A stretch of DNA of 64,000 nt from contig NZ_PZJO01000003.1 in assembly GCF_003206575.1 (NCBI RefSeq), positions 186,001 through 250,000 on the forward strand, in the 5' to 3' direction. The stretch is from Salinicola endophyticus (GTDB lineage Bacteria; Pseudomonadota; Gammaproteobacteria; Pseudomonadales; Halomonadaceae). A program made the translations under genes and the position numbers. The notes under the pieces are model-generated. The model was not told the origin of the DNA and searched no databases. It worked only from the letters and a program-made list of their open reading frames with translations. Positions within the stretch are counted from its first letter, which is position 1. Each line of letters opens with the position of its first letter. Shown here in pieces: positions 46,425 to 55,417 of this stretch.

Positions 46425-47252
46425 ATGAGCACCCATCACTGCCAACTGGATATCGATGCCCGCGGCGTCGCGCGGCTGACGCTGGACCGCCCGGCGGTGC
46501 ACAACGCCTTCGACGATGCCTTGATCGCCACACTCAACGCCCATCTCGAACGCCTCCACGCCCTGGCTGCGAGCGGCGAGGTGCGGGTGGTGGTGCTCGG
46601 CTCCCAGGGCAAGCACTTCTCCGCCGGGGCGGATCTCGCCTGGATGAAGCGCATGGTCGACTACAGCGTCGACGACAATCTGGCCGACTCGCGCCAGCTC
46701 TCGCGCCTGATGCACGGGCTGGACACCCTACCCTGCCCCACGCTCTGCCGGGTGCAGGGTGCGGCCTACGGTGGCGCGGTGGGGCTGGCCGCCTGCTGCG
46801 ATCTGGTGATCGCCTCAGATGCGGCGCGCTTCTGCCTCTCCGAGGTCAAGATCGGCCTCTCGCCGGCAGTGGTCGGGCCCTATGTCCAGCGCGCCATCGG
46901 CGCCCGCCAGATGCGCCGCTACGCGCTGACCGCCGAGGTGATCGACGCCGCCACCGCCCGCGAACTGGGGCTGGTACACCAGGTGGTGACTGGCGACGCG
47001 CTGGATGAAGAGATCGAACGCCAGATCGACACCCTGCTCGCCGCCTCTCCCCAGGCCCAGCGCGCCACCAAGGCGCTGCTCGCGCAGATCGCCCGCGAAC
47101 CGGAGAGCGACGCCACCCGCGAGGCCGCGTGCCGCACCATCAGCGAGCTGCGGGTCAGCGCCGAAGGCCAGGAGGGGCTGGCCGCCTTCTTCGACAAACG
47201 CCCGCCCGCCTGGCTCGTGGCCAGCGGCGGCGACAAGGAGCCGCGCTCATGA
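46425..47252 (+). CDS. liuC: Methylglutaconyl-CoA hydratase
   Basis: A 275-residue crotonase-fold hydratase. Oxyanion motifs are FSAGADLAWMKRM near residue 65 and GAAYGGAVGLAACCDLVIA near residue 110. The Glu-containing segment is LSEVKIGLSPAVVGPYVQRAIGAR near residue 145. Its place between the two carboxylase subunits and the HMG-CoA lyase fits the liu pathway step that makes HMG-CoA. GAGGG lies upstream of the ATG. The stop overlaps the next start as ATGA. Confidence 0.94.
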   Translation: MSTHHCQLDIDARGVARLTLDRPAVHNAFDDALIATLNAHLERLHALAASGEVRVVVLGSQGKHFSAGADLAWMKRMVDYSVDDNLADSRQLSRLMHGLDTLPCPTLCRVQGAAYGGAVGLAACCDLVIASDAARFCLSEVKIGLSPAVVGPYVQRAIGARQMRRYALTAEVIDAATARELGLVHQVVTGDALDEEIERQIDTLLAASPQAQRATKALLAQIAREPESDATREAACRTISELRVSAEGQEGLAAFFDKRPPAWLVASGGDKEPRS

Positions 47253-49387
47253 GTCTCGCCACTGCGCCCCGCCCGCTGCGCGCCGTGCTGATCGCCAATC
47301 GCGGCGAGATCGCCTGCCGGGTGATCCGCACCGCGCGGCGCCTCGGCCTGCGTACCATCGCGGTCTATTCGGATGCCGACGCCCGCGCCCGCCACGTGCG
47401 CGAGGCCGACGAAGCGATCCGCCTCGGCCCGGCGACGGCCGGCGAGAGCTATCTCGCCATCGACAAGGTCATCCAGGCTGCCCAGCGCAGCGGCGCCGAC
47501 GCCATTCACCCGGGCTACGGCTTTCTCTCCGAGAACGCCGAGTTCGTCGCCGCCTGCGACGACGCCGGGCTCGTCTTCATCGGCCCACCGGCCAGCGCCA
47601 TCGCCGCCATGGGCGACAAGGCCGCGGCCAAGGCGCGCATGGCCCAGGCCGGCGTACCGCTGGTGCCCGGCTATCACGGCGAAGCGCAGGACGATGCCTT
47701 GCTGCGGGAAGAGGCCGGCAAGATCGGCTACCCGGTGCTGCTCAAGGCCAGCGCCGGGGGCGGCGGCAAGGGCATGCGGGTGGTCGAGTCCGAGCGTGAG
47801 TTCCAGGCGGCGCTCGACGGCTGCCGCCGCGAATCCCGCGCCGCCTTCGGCGATGAGCGCATGCTGATCGAGAAGTATCTGACCCAGCCGCGCCATGTCG
47901 AAGTGCAGGTGTTCTGCGACAGCCTCGGGGGCGGCGTCTACCTGTTCGAGCGCGACTGCAGCGTGCAGCGGCGCCATCAGAAGGTGCTCGAAGAGGCCCC
48001 CGCGCCGAACCTGCCCGAGGCGCTGCGCCGCGAGATGGGCGAGGCCGCCGTGCGCGCCGCCCAGGAGATCGGCTATGTCGGCGCCGGCACGGTGGAGTTC
48101 CTGCTGGATGCCGGCGCCGAAACCGCTCAGGAGAGCGGCTCGCCGTTCTTCTTCATGGAGATGAACACCCGGCTGCAGGTCGAGCACCCGGTGACCGAGA
48201 TGATCAGCGGCGAGGATCTGGTCGAGTGGCAGCTACGGGTCGCCGCCGGCCTGGCGCTGCCCAAGGCGCAGAACGAACTGACGCTCACCGGCCACGCCAT
48301 CGAATCGCGGCTCTACGCCGAAGACCCGGACAACGATTTCCTCCCCGCCACCGGCAAGCTCCTGCGCTTTGCGCTGCCGTTGGAGAGCGCCGATTCGCAC
48401 GGACGCATCCGCCTGGATAGCGGCGTCGAGGCCGGCGACACGGTGACCATGCACTACGACCCGATGCTGGCCAAGCTGATCGTCCACGGCGAGGATCGCG
48501 GCCAGGCCCTGGCCGAAATGGCCCGCGCCCTGGCCGCGCTGGATATCAGCGGCGTGACCACCAATCGCCGCTTCCTGCAGAGGCTGGTGACCCACCCGGA
48601 CTTCATCGCCGCCGAGCTGGATACCCGCTTCATCGAGCACCATCACGACGATCTGTTCGCCGCGCCCCACGCCACCGATGCCGATATCGCCCGCGCGGCC
48701 CTGGTGGCGATGGAGCATCTTGCTAAAGGAGCACCGCGCGCCGACGACCCCTGGCAGCGTCGCGACGGCTGGCGGCTCAACGCACCGCGCCGGCTACGTC
48801 TCGCCTTTCAGGAGACCGACGGCAGCGGCGCATACGAGGTGATCGCCACCCAGGCGCTGACTCAGGATCTGGCACAGGAGCCAGCACAGGCGACCTGGCA
48901 GCTTCAGGTGCAGCGCGACGGCGAGGAGACGAGCCGGTTCGCCGGGCAGTGTCAGCGCCTCGACAACGACACCCTGGCGCTCACCCTGGATGGCCATCGT
49001 CAGCGCCTCTTCGCCCGGCTCGACCCGGCAAGCGAAGGCGACGCCATCGTGCTCACCGCCGCAGGTCAAGAGTCGCGCCTGATCTGGCACCGCGCCGACC
49101 GCGCCGACCATCTGCCGCAAGAGGCCGAAGCCAAGCTGACCGCGCCGATGCACGGCACCGTGGTGGCGCTGCTGGTCGAACCCGGACAGACAGTGGAGAA
49201 AGGCACGCCGCTGGTGGTGGTGGAAGCGATGAAGATGGAGCACACCCTGAGCGCCCCCGCCGACGGCGCGGTGGAGGCCTTCCATGTCGCGGTGGGGGAC
49301 GCCGTGGCGCAGGGGGATGAGCTGCTCGCTTTCGCCAACGCCGAGGCGATGACCAACGCCGGCACCGACACGCGCGGGGACAACTGA
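47249..49387 (+). CDS. liuD: 3-methylcrotonyl-CoA carboxylase, biotin-containing (alpha) subunit
   Basis: A 712-residue protein. An N-terminal biotin carboxylase (LIANRGEIACRVIRTARRLG near residue 13, HPGYGFLSENAEF near 83, ATP-grasp loop KASAGGGGKGMRVV near 165, MNTRLQVEHPVTE near 305) is followed by a linker domain. The C-terminal biotinyl domain carries the biotin Lys in EAMKMEHT near residue 660. ATG 47249 overlaps the liuC stop, and the longer frame from 47129 lies inside liuC. Together with LiuB it carboxylates 3-methylcrotonyl-CoA. Confidence 0.96.
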   Translation: MSLATAPRPLRAVLIANRGEIACRVIRTARRLGLRTIAVYSDADARARHVREADEAIRLGPATAGESYLAIDKVIQAAQRSGADAIHPGYGFLSENAEFVAACDDAGLVFIGPPASAIAAMGDKAAAKARMAQAGVPLVPGYHGEAQDDALLREEAGKIGYPVLLKASAGGGGKGMRVVESEREFQAALDGCRRESRAAFGDERMLIEKYLTQPRHVEVQVFCDSLGGGVYLFERDCSVQRRHQKVLEEAPAPNLPEALRREMGEAAVRAAQEIGYVGAGTVEFLLDAGAETAQESGSPFFFMEMNTRLQVEHPVTEMISGEDLVEWQLRVAAGLALPKAQNELTLTGHAIESRLYAEDPDNDFLPATGKLLRFALPLESADSHGRIRLDSGVEAGDTVTMHYDPMLAKLIVHGEDRGQALAEMARALAALDISGVTTNRRFLQRLVTHPDFIAAELDTRFIEHHHDDLFAAPHATDADIARAALVAMEHLAKGAPRADDPWQRRDGWRLNAPRRLRLAFQETDGSGAYEVIATQALTQDLAQEPAQATWQLQVQRDGEETSRFAGQCQRLDNDTLALTLDGHRQRLFARLDPASEGDAIVLTAAGQESRLIWHRADRADHLPQEAEAKLTAPMHGTVVALLVEPGQTVEKGTPLVVVEAMKMEHTLSAPADGAVEAFHVAVGDAVAQGDELLAFANAEAMTNAGTDTRGDN

Positions 49388-49388
49388 G

Positions 49389-50288
49389 ATGGGGATGCCG
49401 AAACAGGTCAGCGTGGTGGAGGTCGGCCCGCGGGACGGACTACAGAACGAAGCCGAGCCCATCGCCACCGCCGCCAAGCTGGAACTGATCGAACGGCTCG
49501 GCGCGGCAGGGCTCAAGCGGATCGAAGCGGCGAGTTTCGTCTCGCCCAAATGGGTGCCGCAGATGGCGGATCACCGCGAGGTAATGACCGGCATTCGCCG
49601 CCGGCCGGAGGTGGTCTACTCCGCACTCACGCCCAATCTCAAAGGGCTGGAAGCCGCGCTGGAGTGCGGCGTCGAGGAGGTCGCCGTTTTCGCGGCGGCG
49701 AGCGAAGCGTTCTCCCACAAGAACATCAACTGCTCCATCGCCGATTCGCTGGCGCGCTTCGAACCGGTGATCGAACGCGCCCGGGAAGCCGGCGTGCGCG
49801 TGCGCGGCTATGTCTCCTGCGTGCTCGGCTGCCCCTACGAAGGCGAAGTCTCCCCCCAGCGGGTCGCCGAGGTCTCCCGGGCGCTTTATGAGATGGGCTG
49901 CTATGAAATCTCGCTGGGCGACACCATCGGCGTCGGCACACCGCTCGCGGCCAAGCGCCTGCTCGACGCCGTAGGCCGAGATATCCCCAGGGACAAGCTC
50001 GCCGCCCACTTCCACGACACCTACGGCCAGGCGCTGGCCAACCTCTACGCCGTGCTCGAAGAGGGCATCAGCGTGATCGACAGCGCCGTCGCCGGCCTCG
50101 GCGGCTGCCCCTACGCCAAAGGCGCAACAGGCAATGTGGCCACGGAAGACGTGATCTACCTGCTCAACGGCCTCGGCATCGACAGCGGCGTGGATCTGGA
50201 TAACTTGGCAGAGACAGGGGTGTGGATAACACAGACGATCGGCAAGCCAAATCGGTCGAGGGTGGGGGTAGCGCTGGCGGCGCGCTAG
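49389..50288 (+). CDS. liuE: Hydroxymethylglutaryl-CoA lyase
   Basis: A 299-residue DRE-TIM metallolyase. Motifs are VGPRDGLQNE near residue 13, metal ligands in AHFHDTYGQALANLYA near residue 205, and the catalytic Cys loop GGCPYAKGATGN near residue 237. It splits HMG-CoA into acetyl-CoA and acetoacetate, the last step of leucine degradation. It starts 1 nt after the liuD stop and is the last gene of the operon; the next gene converges on it 20 bp away. Confidence 0.96.
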   Translation: MGMPKQVSVVEVGPRDGLQNEAEPIATAAKLELIERLGAAGLKRIEAASFVSPKWVPQMADHREVMTGIRRRPEVVYSALTPNLKGLEAALECGVEEVAVFAAASEAFSHKNINCSIADSLARFEPVIERAREAGVRVRGYVSCVLGCPYEGEVSPQRVAEVSRALYEMGCYEISLGDTIGVGTPLAAKRLLDAVGRDIPRDKLAAHFHDTYGQALANLYAVLEEGISVIDSAVAGLGGCPYAKGATGNVATEDVIYLLNGLGIDSGVDLDNLAETGVWITQTIGKPNRSRVGVALAAR

Positions 50289-50308
50289 TCATTCTCGGGT
50301 CGGCCAAT

Positions 50309-50854
50309 CTAGGCCCCGCGACCTAGCTGGGATTGCAGCGCTAGAGACAACTCGACATAGGTTCGTGCCGCCTCTTTCGTCGGCTCCAGATCGCGGGCCA
50401 CCTCGCGACGCAGACGCCGCAGCTCGTGATACAGCGTCACCTGTGGCTGATCGATCAGCCCTGCTCGCACCAGCAACTCCGGCAGCCGAGCCGCTGATAC
50501 CTCGCCCGGGCCACTCCCGCCGCCTTCCCGTGACGACAGCGACGCGCGGGCCGCGCGCTCCAGTCGGGTCCATGCCTCCAGTATCGCCGTACGGGGATGG
50601 CGCTCGGCCAGCTCGGTAAGAAATGCCTCCTCCTCACCAGCACGCACACCGACGACGTCATCCCTGCCTGGGGATAGCGAGCGCAACTGTTCGAGGTCGT
50701 GCTCGAACTCAGCCTCGATGGGCCCAGCCCGCAGCTTCTTGATGAAGGACCCAAACTGCAGGATCTGGTCGCGGAAGAGAAGCGCGAGAATCAGGGCGAA
50801 CACCGGCCAGGCCAGCGACCGAACGAGGCTCGAAATGAACGTCAGCCAATCCAT
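50309..50854 (-). CDS. Membrane-anchored protein of unknown function
   Basis: A 181-residue protein with one N-terminal hydrophobic helix (residues 10-27, SLAWPVFALILALLFRDQ). A charged, largely helical cytoplasmic region follows, ending in LYHELRRLRREVARDLEPTKEAARTYVE. This C-terminal pattern resembles small HEPN-like or DUF4145-type helical domains, but only weakly. GC-rich like the chromosome, so probably native and not part of the cassette island beside it. Ribosome site weak. Confidence 0.6.
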   Translation of the reverse strand: MDWLTFISSLVRSLAWPVFALILALLFRDQILQFGSFIKKLRAGPIEAEFEHDLEQLRSLSPGRDDVVGVRAGEEEAFLTELAERHPRTAILEAWTRLERAARASLSSREGGGSGPGEVSAARLPELLVRAGLIDQPQVTLYHELRRLRREVARDLEPTKEAARTYVELSLALQSQLGRGA

Positions 50855-51255
50855 CGTCAGTACTCGGTTGATCCCGCGTGCATGGTCGTGACTGCGCGAG
50901 CTGGCAGTCAGAGTTTCAGGTTGGTGCAGGGATGGAAAAATTGCGAGTCCTCTCAGAGGGTGTTTACAAATTCGGCGAGCGAAGGCAAGACAAGGCGAAA
51001 TCGGCCGAAAAAGCGAAGTTTACACGGGGTAAATGAGCATTTTGAGGTCGATTTCAACGCCGTATTGTCGAGCGCAGACATTTTGTAAACACCCTCTCAG
51101 ATGGGGCGGCTGATAAGAGCGCATACAGCGATGCGTAGAGGTAACCGCATAGCGCTAGCGCTTAGGAAGCATTGATCATGTCTCGGTGAAAGGCGTGATC
51201 CATTTGCTCCAACGACAGCATCAGGGCCAGATCAGGCCTTAGATTTCTCCGCTAT
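50855..51255. other. Intergenic region containing one dispersed element
   Basis: Apart from the palindromic element at 50956-51096, no gene or clear promoter was recognised. Confidence 0.6.
50956..51096. repeat. Dispersed palindromic element, copy 3
   Basis: A 141-bp copy with perfect 15-bp ends, GAGGGTGTTTACAAA (50956-50970) and TTTGTAAACACCCTC (51082-51096). The end sequence differs from other copies, while the core (GCGAGCGAAGGCAAG, AAGTTTACACGGGGTAAATG, GTCGAGCGCAG) is shared. Confidence 0.88.
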
Positions 51256-51549
51256 CTACTGAGGGCCCAACGGCTCATAGGAGACCGTATAGTGCCGTTC
51301 AACGTTCACGGTTACCTCACCCCAGCGAGACACTGCGACTCTCTCCTGGTGCTGTTGGAACGCAGACTCGTCGACAAATTCTTCGTAAACGTCGAAGCGA
51401 CATGGGTTATCCAGATTCTCGACCACCTCGAACGTTATGCATCCCGGTTCCTCCAACGTCAAACGCTTATGCGTTTCCAGCTCATACCGCACCAAGTCAA
51501 GCTCAGTTTCTGGAATCAAGATAAAGCCCTGTAGTATGACCTTCGGCAT
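51256..51549 (-). CDS. Antibiotic biosynthesis monooxygenase (ABM/YgiN-like) domain protein
   Basis: A 97-residue dimeric alpha-beta barrel domain protein: MPKVILQGFILIPETELD followed by LTLEEPGCITFEVVEN and a YEEFVDESAFQQH helix, the usual ABM pattern. Relatives act as quinol monooxygenases or heme/small-molecule oxygenases; the substrate here is unknown. ATG 51549 follows AAGGGGATAGGT and is preferred to GTG 51564. Less GC-rich than the core genome, at the left flank of the cassette island. Confidence 0.8.
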   Translation of the reverse strand: MPKVILQGFILIPETELDLVRYELETHKRLTLEEPGCITFEVVENLDNPCRFDVYEEFVDESAFQQHQERVAVSRWGEVTVNVERHYTVSYEPLGPQ

Positions 51550-51573
51550 ACCTATCCCCTTCACGCCTAATCG

Positions 51574-52044
51574 CTATACGAGATCAAGATAGAGACGCAA
51601 CATATCCTTGTGCTGAATGCCATTCTCAACAATCGGCTCAGGATAATTGTTCAAGAAATGATCGACGACAACAGCGCGGACTCTAAACCCGTGCCTCTGA
51701 TAATAACCGAGCTGATGGCCAAAGGTGCCCGTGCCTAGCTCCACCCGGCGTATGCGCTTATGGGACAGCGCATCCAGAGCGAATATGAGCAAGCGAGATC
51801 CGATGCCCCCCTGCTGAAAGCTAGGGGCTACCGAGATATTGAAAATTTCGGCCACACCATCCCCTATCGGCTTCGCAACGCAGGCACCAACAATGGCACC
51901 CTCCTCAGCCTTGGCAGCAAAGCACCAGGCGCCATCTAAGTACGAAAGGATGGTCGTCTCGCACGGGTCCGCCTTGAGCAGTAGCGAGACAGGGGCTGCT
52001 GTTGGAGAAACCTCCAGATACGAGAGGGTATCGGGTCTGTTCAT
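51574..52044 (-). CDS. GNAT-family N-acetyltransferase
   Basis: A 156-residue acetyltransferase. The acetyl-CoA-binding motif A reads ISVAPSFQQGGIGSRLL near residues 70-86, and LGYYQRHGFRVRAVVVDHF is near residue 112. It would transfer acetyl from acetyl-CoA to an unknown amine. Moderately low GC, probably acquired, next to the ABM and tautomerase-like genes on the same strand. No attC site follows it, so it is not clearly an integron cassette. Confidence 0.85.
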   Translation of the reverse strand: MNRPDTLSYLEVSPTAAPVSLLLKADPCETTILSYLDGAWCFAAKAEEGAIVGACVAKPIGDGVAEIFNISVAPSFQQGGIGSRLLIFALDALSHKRIRRVELGTGTFGHQLGYYQRHGFRVRAVVVDHFLNNYPEPIVENGIQHKDMLRLYLDLV

Positions 52045-52097
52045 AGCGCAAAGAGCCTATCGCAAGGCCTCAAGCAATCACCAGCAATGGCCACACA

Positions 52098-52484
52098 TCA
52101 AACATTCACCGAATATTGCAGATCACGCGCTTCATCACCGGTCATGCCACGAAATCCCCAGCAGTGAGCGGGCTGCTCCTTGAGCGTGATCTCGACATCG
52201 GTGGGCGATATGCCGATCTCCGCTTCTATCTGTCGGAAAAGCGCCTTGATCAGTGCCTTCTGCGTCTCCTTAGAGCGCCCCTGCATCATGTTGATTTCGA
52301 TGACCGTGTAAGCCGACGTTCTATCGTCAGGAAAGTAGAAATCCTCTGCCTCCAGCGGTACGAACCGATGGGCACGCTTGCCCGCCGGCATCCCGAGAAC
52401 ATCCTGCATGCAGCCATGAATGACATTCGAAAGCTGCGCCTTGATAGGCTTCAAGTACGCCTTGATGCCATAAACGACGATCAT
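52098..52484 (-). CDS. Tautomerase-family protein lacking the catalytic N-terminal proline
   Basis: 128 residues beginning MIVVYGIKAYLKPIKAQLS, with INMMQGRSKETQKALIKAL and EITLKEQPAHCWGFRGMTG further on. The beta-alpha-beta pattern and the MMxGR segment fit the tautomerase superfamily. The residue after Met is Ile instead of the catalytic Pro1, so classic tautomerase chemistry is doubtful. TTGGAGACTAGC precedes ATG 52484. It is the gene just beyond the last attC site of the array. Confidence 0.7.
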   Translation of the reverse strand: MIVVYGIKAYLKPIKAQLSNVIHGCMQDVLGMPAGKRAHRFVPLEAEDFYFPDDRTSAYTVIEINMMQGRSKETQKALIKALFRQIEAEIGISPTDVEITLKEQPAHCWGFRGMTGDEARDLQYSVNV

Positions 52485-52552
52485 GCTAGTCTCCAAGGGT
52501 TTTGTGTTTAACAAATCGATTCAAAAAGATCTTAATTAGTAGAACCACTGAA

Positions 52553-52630
52553 AACTAGCGCCCGGCTCACGCACCAGTCTGGAGCTGCGAAGCGACGGAA
52601 AATCGGTCTCCGTGCAGCCGATTGTTATAT
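52553..52630 (-). other. attC site of the PIN cassette (degenerate)
   Basis: Reading the minus strand, it runs from ATATAAC to GCTAGTT with inverted-repeat arms between. The crossover triplet is GCT instead of GTT, so this terminal site is probably inactive. Confidence 0.65.
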
Positions 52631-53752
52631 CTATTGTTCTTCATGCCACCAATCCGGCTCAATATCGCCAAAATCAACATCTGAAGGATAGGAAAGAAGC
52701 TCAAAACTAGTTAGCTCTATATCCTCTTGGCACTCTTCAAAATCTCCTTCAAACGTAAGAAGGATCTCAGATACAAATTGTAAACCCGACGAAGCAGAAG
52801 CGTTACCGATAGGCACATAGTCTTTGTCTATAGAGTCTCGGACGGTAAGAGAGAATGACGTTGATACCGTGGCTGTGACCATGATCTTTGCTTCGACGAT
52901 CAGTGTTCCGTTCTGACCCTGCACAGGTTGGAGAAGTGCATTCCCTTCTTCGTCGACCAAGAACTCAAATTCATCTAACACAACCTCGACGTAGTCTGGT
53001 TCGTAGAAAAACTGAGAAGAAGCATCTGGATATAGGTTTATCTCACCAACAGCATCAGAAACGTACTGACTTATCATTTCGTACAGAGCTGAAGGTTCTC
53101 CATATGGCAACGTTCCAGCAATATGAGTACAGAACTCAATAGCCGATGAATGTGGCTGAAAAGCAGCAATCGCCTCTGCGAGGTCTTCCACTACATCAAT
53201 AAAATTTGATTCATCAGAAAAACGCTTCCAATCGCCATCTTTCGCAACGGCTAGAATTTTTGTTTTATACTCTTTCGCCCAAGATTCCAGCGACATTAGA
53301 GCTATAGCGTCAGGAAACTCATTCTTTTTGCTACCCACGGGAGCAAACGGTGCTTCAGCACCAAAGTATTTTTTAATGATTTTGTCTAGACCAACACGAC
53401 CTGTGGCAGGGATTATCTCAGCACCAGTTTTCTCAATAAAGGAGGCCAGTCTCTTCTTAGCCACCTCTGCATCATCAATGGGTGGAACCAATGATTCGGT
53501 GGCAGTTCTTGCACTCTCTTCGGACACAGATAAGCTCAGAACGCTCTCACGTATTGCCTTAACTACTTGATCCCTTGAGTCTGAGGCTTTTCGTTTCAGA
53601 TGAATATGAACTTCTCTCAATACAATTTCTGACAATACAAGGTGGGACGGCTTGCCATTAAACTGCTCAAGCGTCTTCAAAATCCCAGACTCCAACCTCA
53701 GTCCTTTTTGATCAAAAATTGATGTATCTATTGTGATAGCACCATAATCCAT
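52631..53752 (-). CDS. PIN-domain (DUF4935-like) protein in an integron cassette
   Basis: A 373-residue protein. The N-terminal half is a PIN-like nuclease: ITIDTSIFDQ (residues 6-15, first acidic residue), an acidic LSEIVLREVHIH segment, and NEFPDAIALMSLESWA with VAKDGDWKRF near residues 145-180. The C-terminal 190 residues are acidic beta-rich sequence of unknown role. PIN proteins are usually Mg-dependent RNases, often in toxin or phage-defence systems. No antitoxin-like small gene is adjacent. The stop is followed immediately by an attC site, so it is a mobile cassette gene. AT-rich. Confidence 0.78.
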   Translation of the reverse strand: MDYGAITIDTSIFDQKGLRLESGILKTLEQFNGKPSHLVLSEIVLREVHIHLKRKASDSRDQVVKAIRESVLSLSVSEESARTATESLVPPIDDAEVAKKRLASFIEKTGAEIIPATGRVGLDKIIKKYFGAEAPFAPVGSKKNEFPDAIALMSLESWAKEYKTKILAVAKDGDWKRFSDESNFIDVVEDLAEAIAAFQPHSSAIEFCTHIAGTLPYGEPSALYEMISQYVSDAVGEINLYPDASSQFFYEPDYVEVVLDEFEFLVDEEGNALLQPVQGQNGTLIVEAKIMVTATVSTSFSLTVRDSIDKDYVPIGNASASSGLQFVSEILLTFEGDFEECQEDIELTSFELLSYPSDVDFGDIEPDWWHEEQ

Positions 53753-53783
53753 AATCCATTTCTCATCTATTTCGCTCCAATTA

Positions 53784-53854
53784 ACATAACGCCACGCTCC
53801 GTGGCAAGTTTGGAGCGAAGCGGAAAATTGTCCGACAGCAGCGCCTTGTTAGGT
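53784..53854 (-). other. attC site of the reverse transcriptase cassette
   Basis: 71 bp from ACCTAAC to GTTATGT on the minus strand. The arms GGAGCGTGGC and GCTTCGCTCC, typical of short attC sites, are visible. The RT gene's TAA lies inside ACCTAAC. Confidence 0.85.
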
Positions 53855-55318
53855 TATTTTGGGTGGGTTAAATACATCTAAATGCTCTATCATTGTTACC
53901 TTCTTGGCTATTGCCTTACAGCCCACGAAAATTTTGTGTTCTTTACAGTCCTTAAACACATTACCACGATTATTTATAATCGACCGTGTTATTGGATCCT
54001 TGTATTTAGGCTTAATAGAAAGCAATTTCTCCAACCCATTACTTACAATAAAGTAACTAATCCACGATATGAGATATTTATTTCGCTCTTCTTCTTCGGA
54101 AAGAGTGGTCAGGTAACCTTCTAAATATTCTACGACAGCAGCTTGATCAATAACCCCGGAATCGCTTTTTAGCACCCCCTCTAGAATTGCTATTATTTTT
54201 GGGAATGCTTTAGTTCGTAGGCTTCCGAGCATGATCAACATGCTAACAACCTTTTGCAAATTAAAGTCGCCGACCTTTATTTTCAGTTTTCCGTCTTTAT
54301 CGACGATATCAGCGAGAAAGCGCTCAATAACACCAGTTCCTGAGCATTCTTTATCAATTCGGATTGTCGCTAAATATAACTCCCGAAACTCTTTCCATGA
54401 GTATGATTTTTTCTTAATTGGGTGAACGGCATGATATTTAGACACCCATTCTCTAAACAACCCATCAGGGAGGGGAGAAATAGTCGTTTTTTCATCACTT
54501 AGCTCTAAACTATATTCCTTTAGCGAAGCCTGAAGAAATTTGACAACTCTCTTTGAGTCAGACTCGGACTTGGTTAGTATTCGATAATCATCTTTGAATC
54601 TAACAGCTTCGCACTCCACCCCGGAGTCCCGAACTAATTTGGTAAAATTAACATCGACGGCTGCCGCAATAATCTCTGCGATCACATCTGAGACGACCGG
54701 TCCAATTGGAACTCCATTAGTACAGCCATCGCTGGCATTTTGAAACAAGCGATCTAAGCGATTCCCGAGAAGCTTGTAGTTGTGCATGTTCTCGGGTTTT
54801 CGGATAAATTTCTTTCCGTGTATTGCCCAAGCAATACTGTGAGTGTAGATAGATGGGTAAAAGCTTTTTATGTCGGCCTTAACCATGTATCTATATTTAT
54901 AAGCTTCAGAAGCAATATCATCATCAATCATTCCAATAAACTCATAAATGAGTCTACCGCTTCTAAGATAACCGACTCTTCCGGGATTTCGTGAATCTAT
55001 TGGTATTGGAAATGTATAAGAAGTCACTTGGCTGTTTTTAGGAACCATCTTTTCTACAATCGTTAGCCAATTTTTAGAAATATGATAAGCAATATCGTTG
55101 TGAATTTCAGGATGAATTAAACCAAAGTTTCGATCAGTATATTCAGTTTTAGGAAAATGAATATTCAAGCACTCAGTCCTTGGCACTTTGTACTTCTTAC
55201 CTCCACCTGTAACTTTGGTGTAAACCTTTGGTTTGGCTGGTCTCTTGTCTACGACAAAGCAAGGCGGAAGAACATAACTCTCAGGAAAATAGCCTCTCTC
55301 ACATAACCAATGGTACAC
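53849..55318 (-). CDS. Reverse transcriptase, Abi/unknown-group type (candidate antiviral RT)
   Basis: 489 residues from GTG 55318. RT palm motifs are VKADIKSFYPSIYTHSI near 147-163 (first Asp at 149), GVPIGPVVSDVIAE near 202-215, and RFKDDYRIL with the catalytic DD near 243-244. A 240-residue helical C-terminal region follows. Motifs of the SIYTHS type are seen in Abi-like and defence-associated RTs rather than in retrons or group II introns. The N terminus is probably incomplete: upstream, a TTG at 55386 with AAGGGAG opens a frame that would join this one if the A6 run at 55325-55330 were A7. It sits alone in an integron cassette. Defence role is inference. Confidence 0.82.
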   Translation of the reverse strand: MYHWLCERGYFPESYVLPPCFVVDKRPAKPKVYTKVTGGGKKYKVPRTECLNIHFPKTEYTDRNFGLIHPEIHNDIAYHISKNWLTIVEKMVPKNSQVTSYTFPIPIDSRNPGRVGYLRSGRLIYEFIGMIDDDIASEAYKYRYMVKADIKSFYPSIYTHSIAWAIHGKKFIRKPENMHNYKLLGNRLDRLFQNASDGCTNGVPIGPVVSDVIAEIIAAAVDVNFTKLVRDSGVECEAVRFKDDYRILTKSESDSKRVVKFLQASLKEYSLELSDEKTTISPLPDGLFREWVSKYHAVHPIKKKSYSWKEFRELYLATIRIDKECSGTGVIERFLADIVDKDGKLKIKVGDFNLQKVVSMLIMLGSLRTKAFPKIIAILEGVLKSDSGVIDQAAVVEYLEGYLTTLSEEEERNKYLISWISYFIVSNGLEKLLSIKPKYKDPITRSIINNRGNVFKDCKEHKIFVGCKAIAKKVTMIEHLDVFNPPKIT

Positions 55319-55324
55319 ATCAGC

Positions 55325-55386
55325 TTTTTTAATGAACGAGCAAGCTGATTAGTCGCCTTTCTATGCTCTTTTATTGGATTGCTCAA
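55325..55386 (-). other. Out-of-frame 5' segment of the reverse transcriptase gene
   Basis: TTG 55386, preceded by AAGGGAG and a 7-nt spacer, opens 20 codons (SNPIKEHRKATNQLARS...). These run into the RT frame only after a +1 shift at the A6 homopolymer at 55325-55330. Confidence 0.55.
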
Positions 55387-55417
55387 CTACAAGCTCCCTT
55401 GCTTATTTTTGGCTTTC

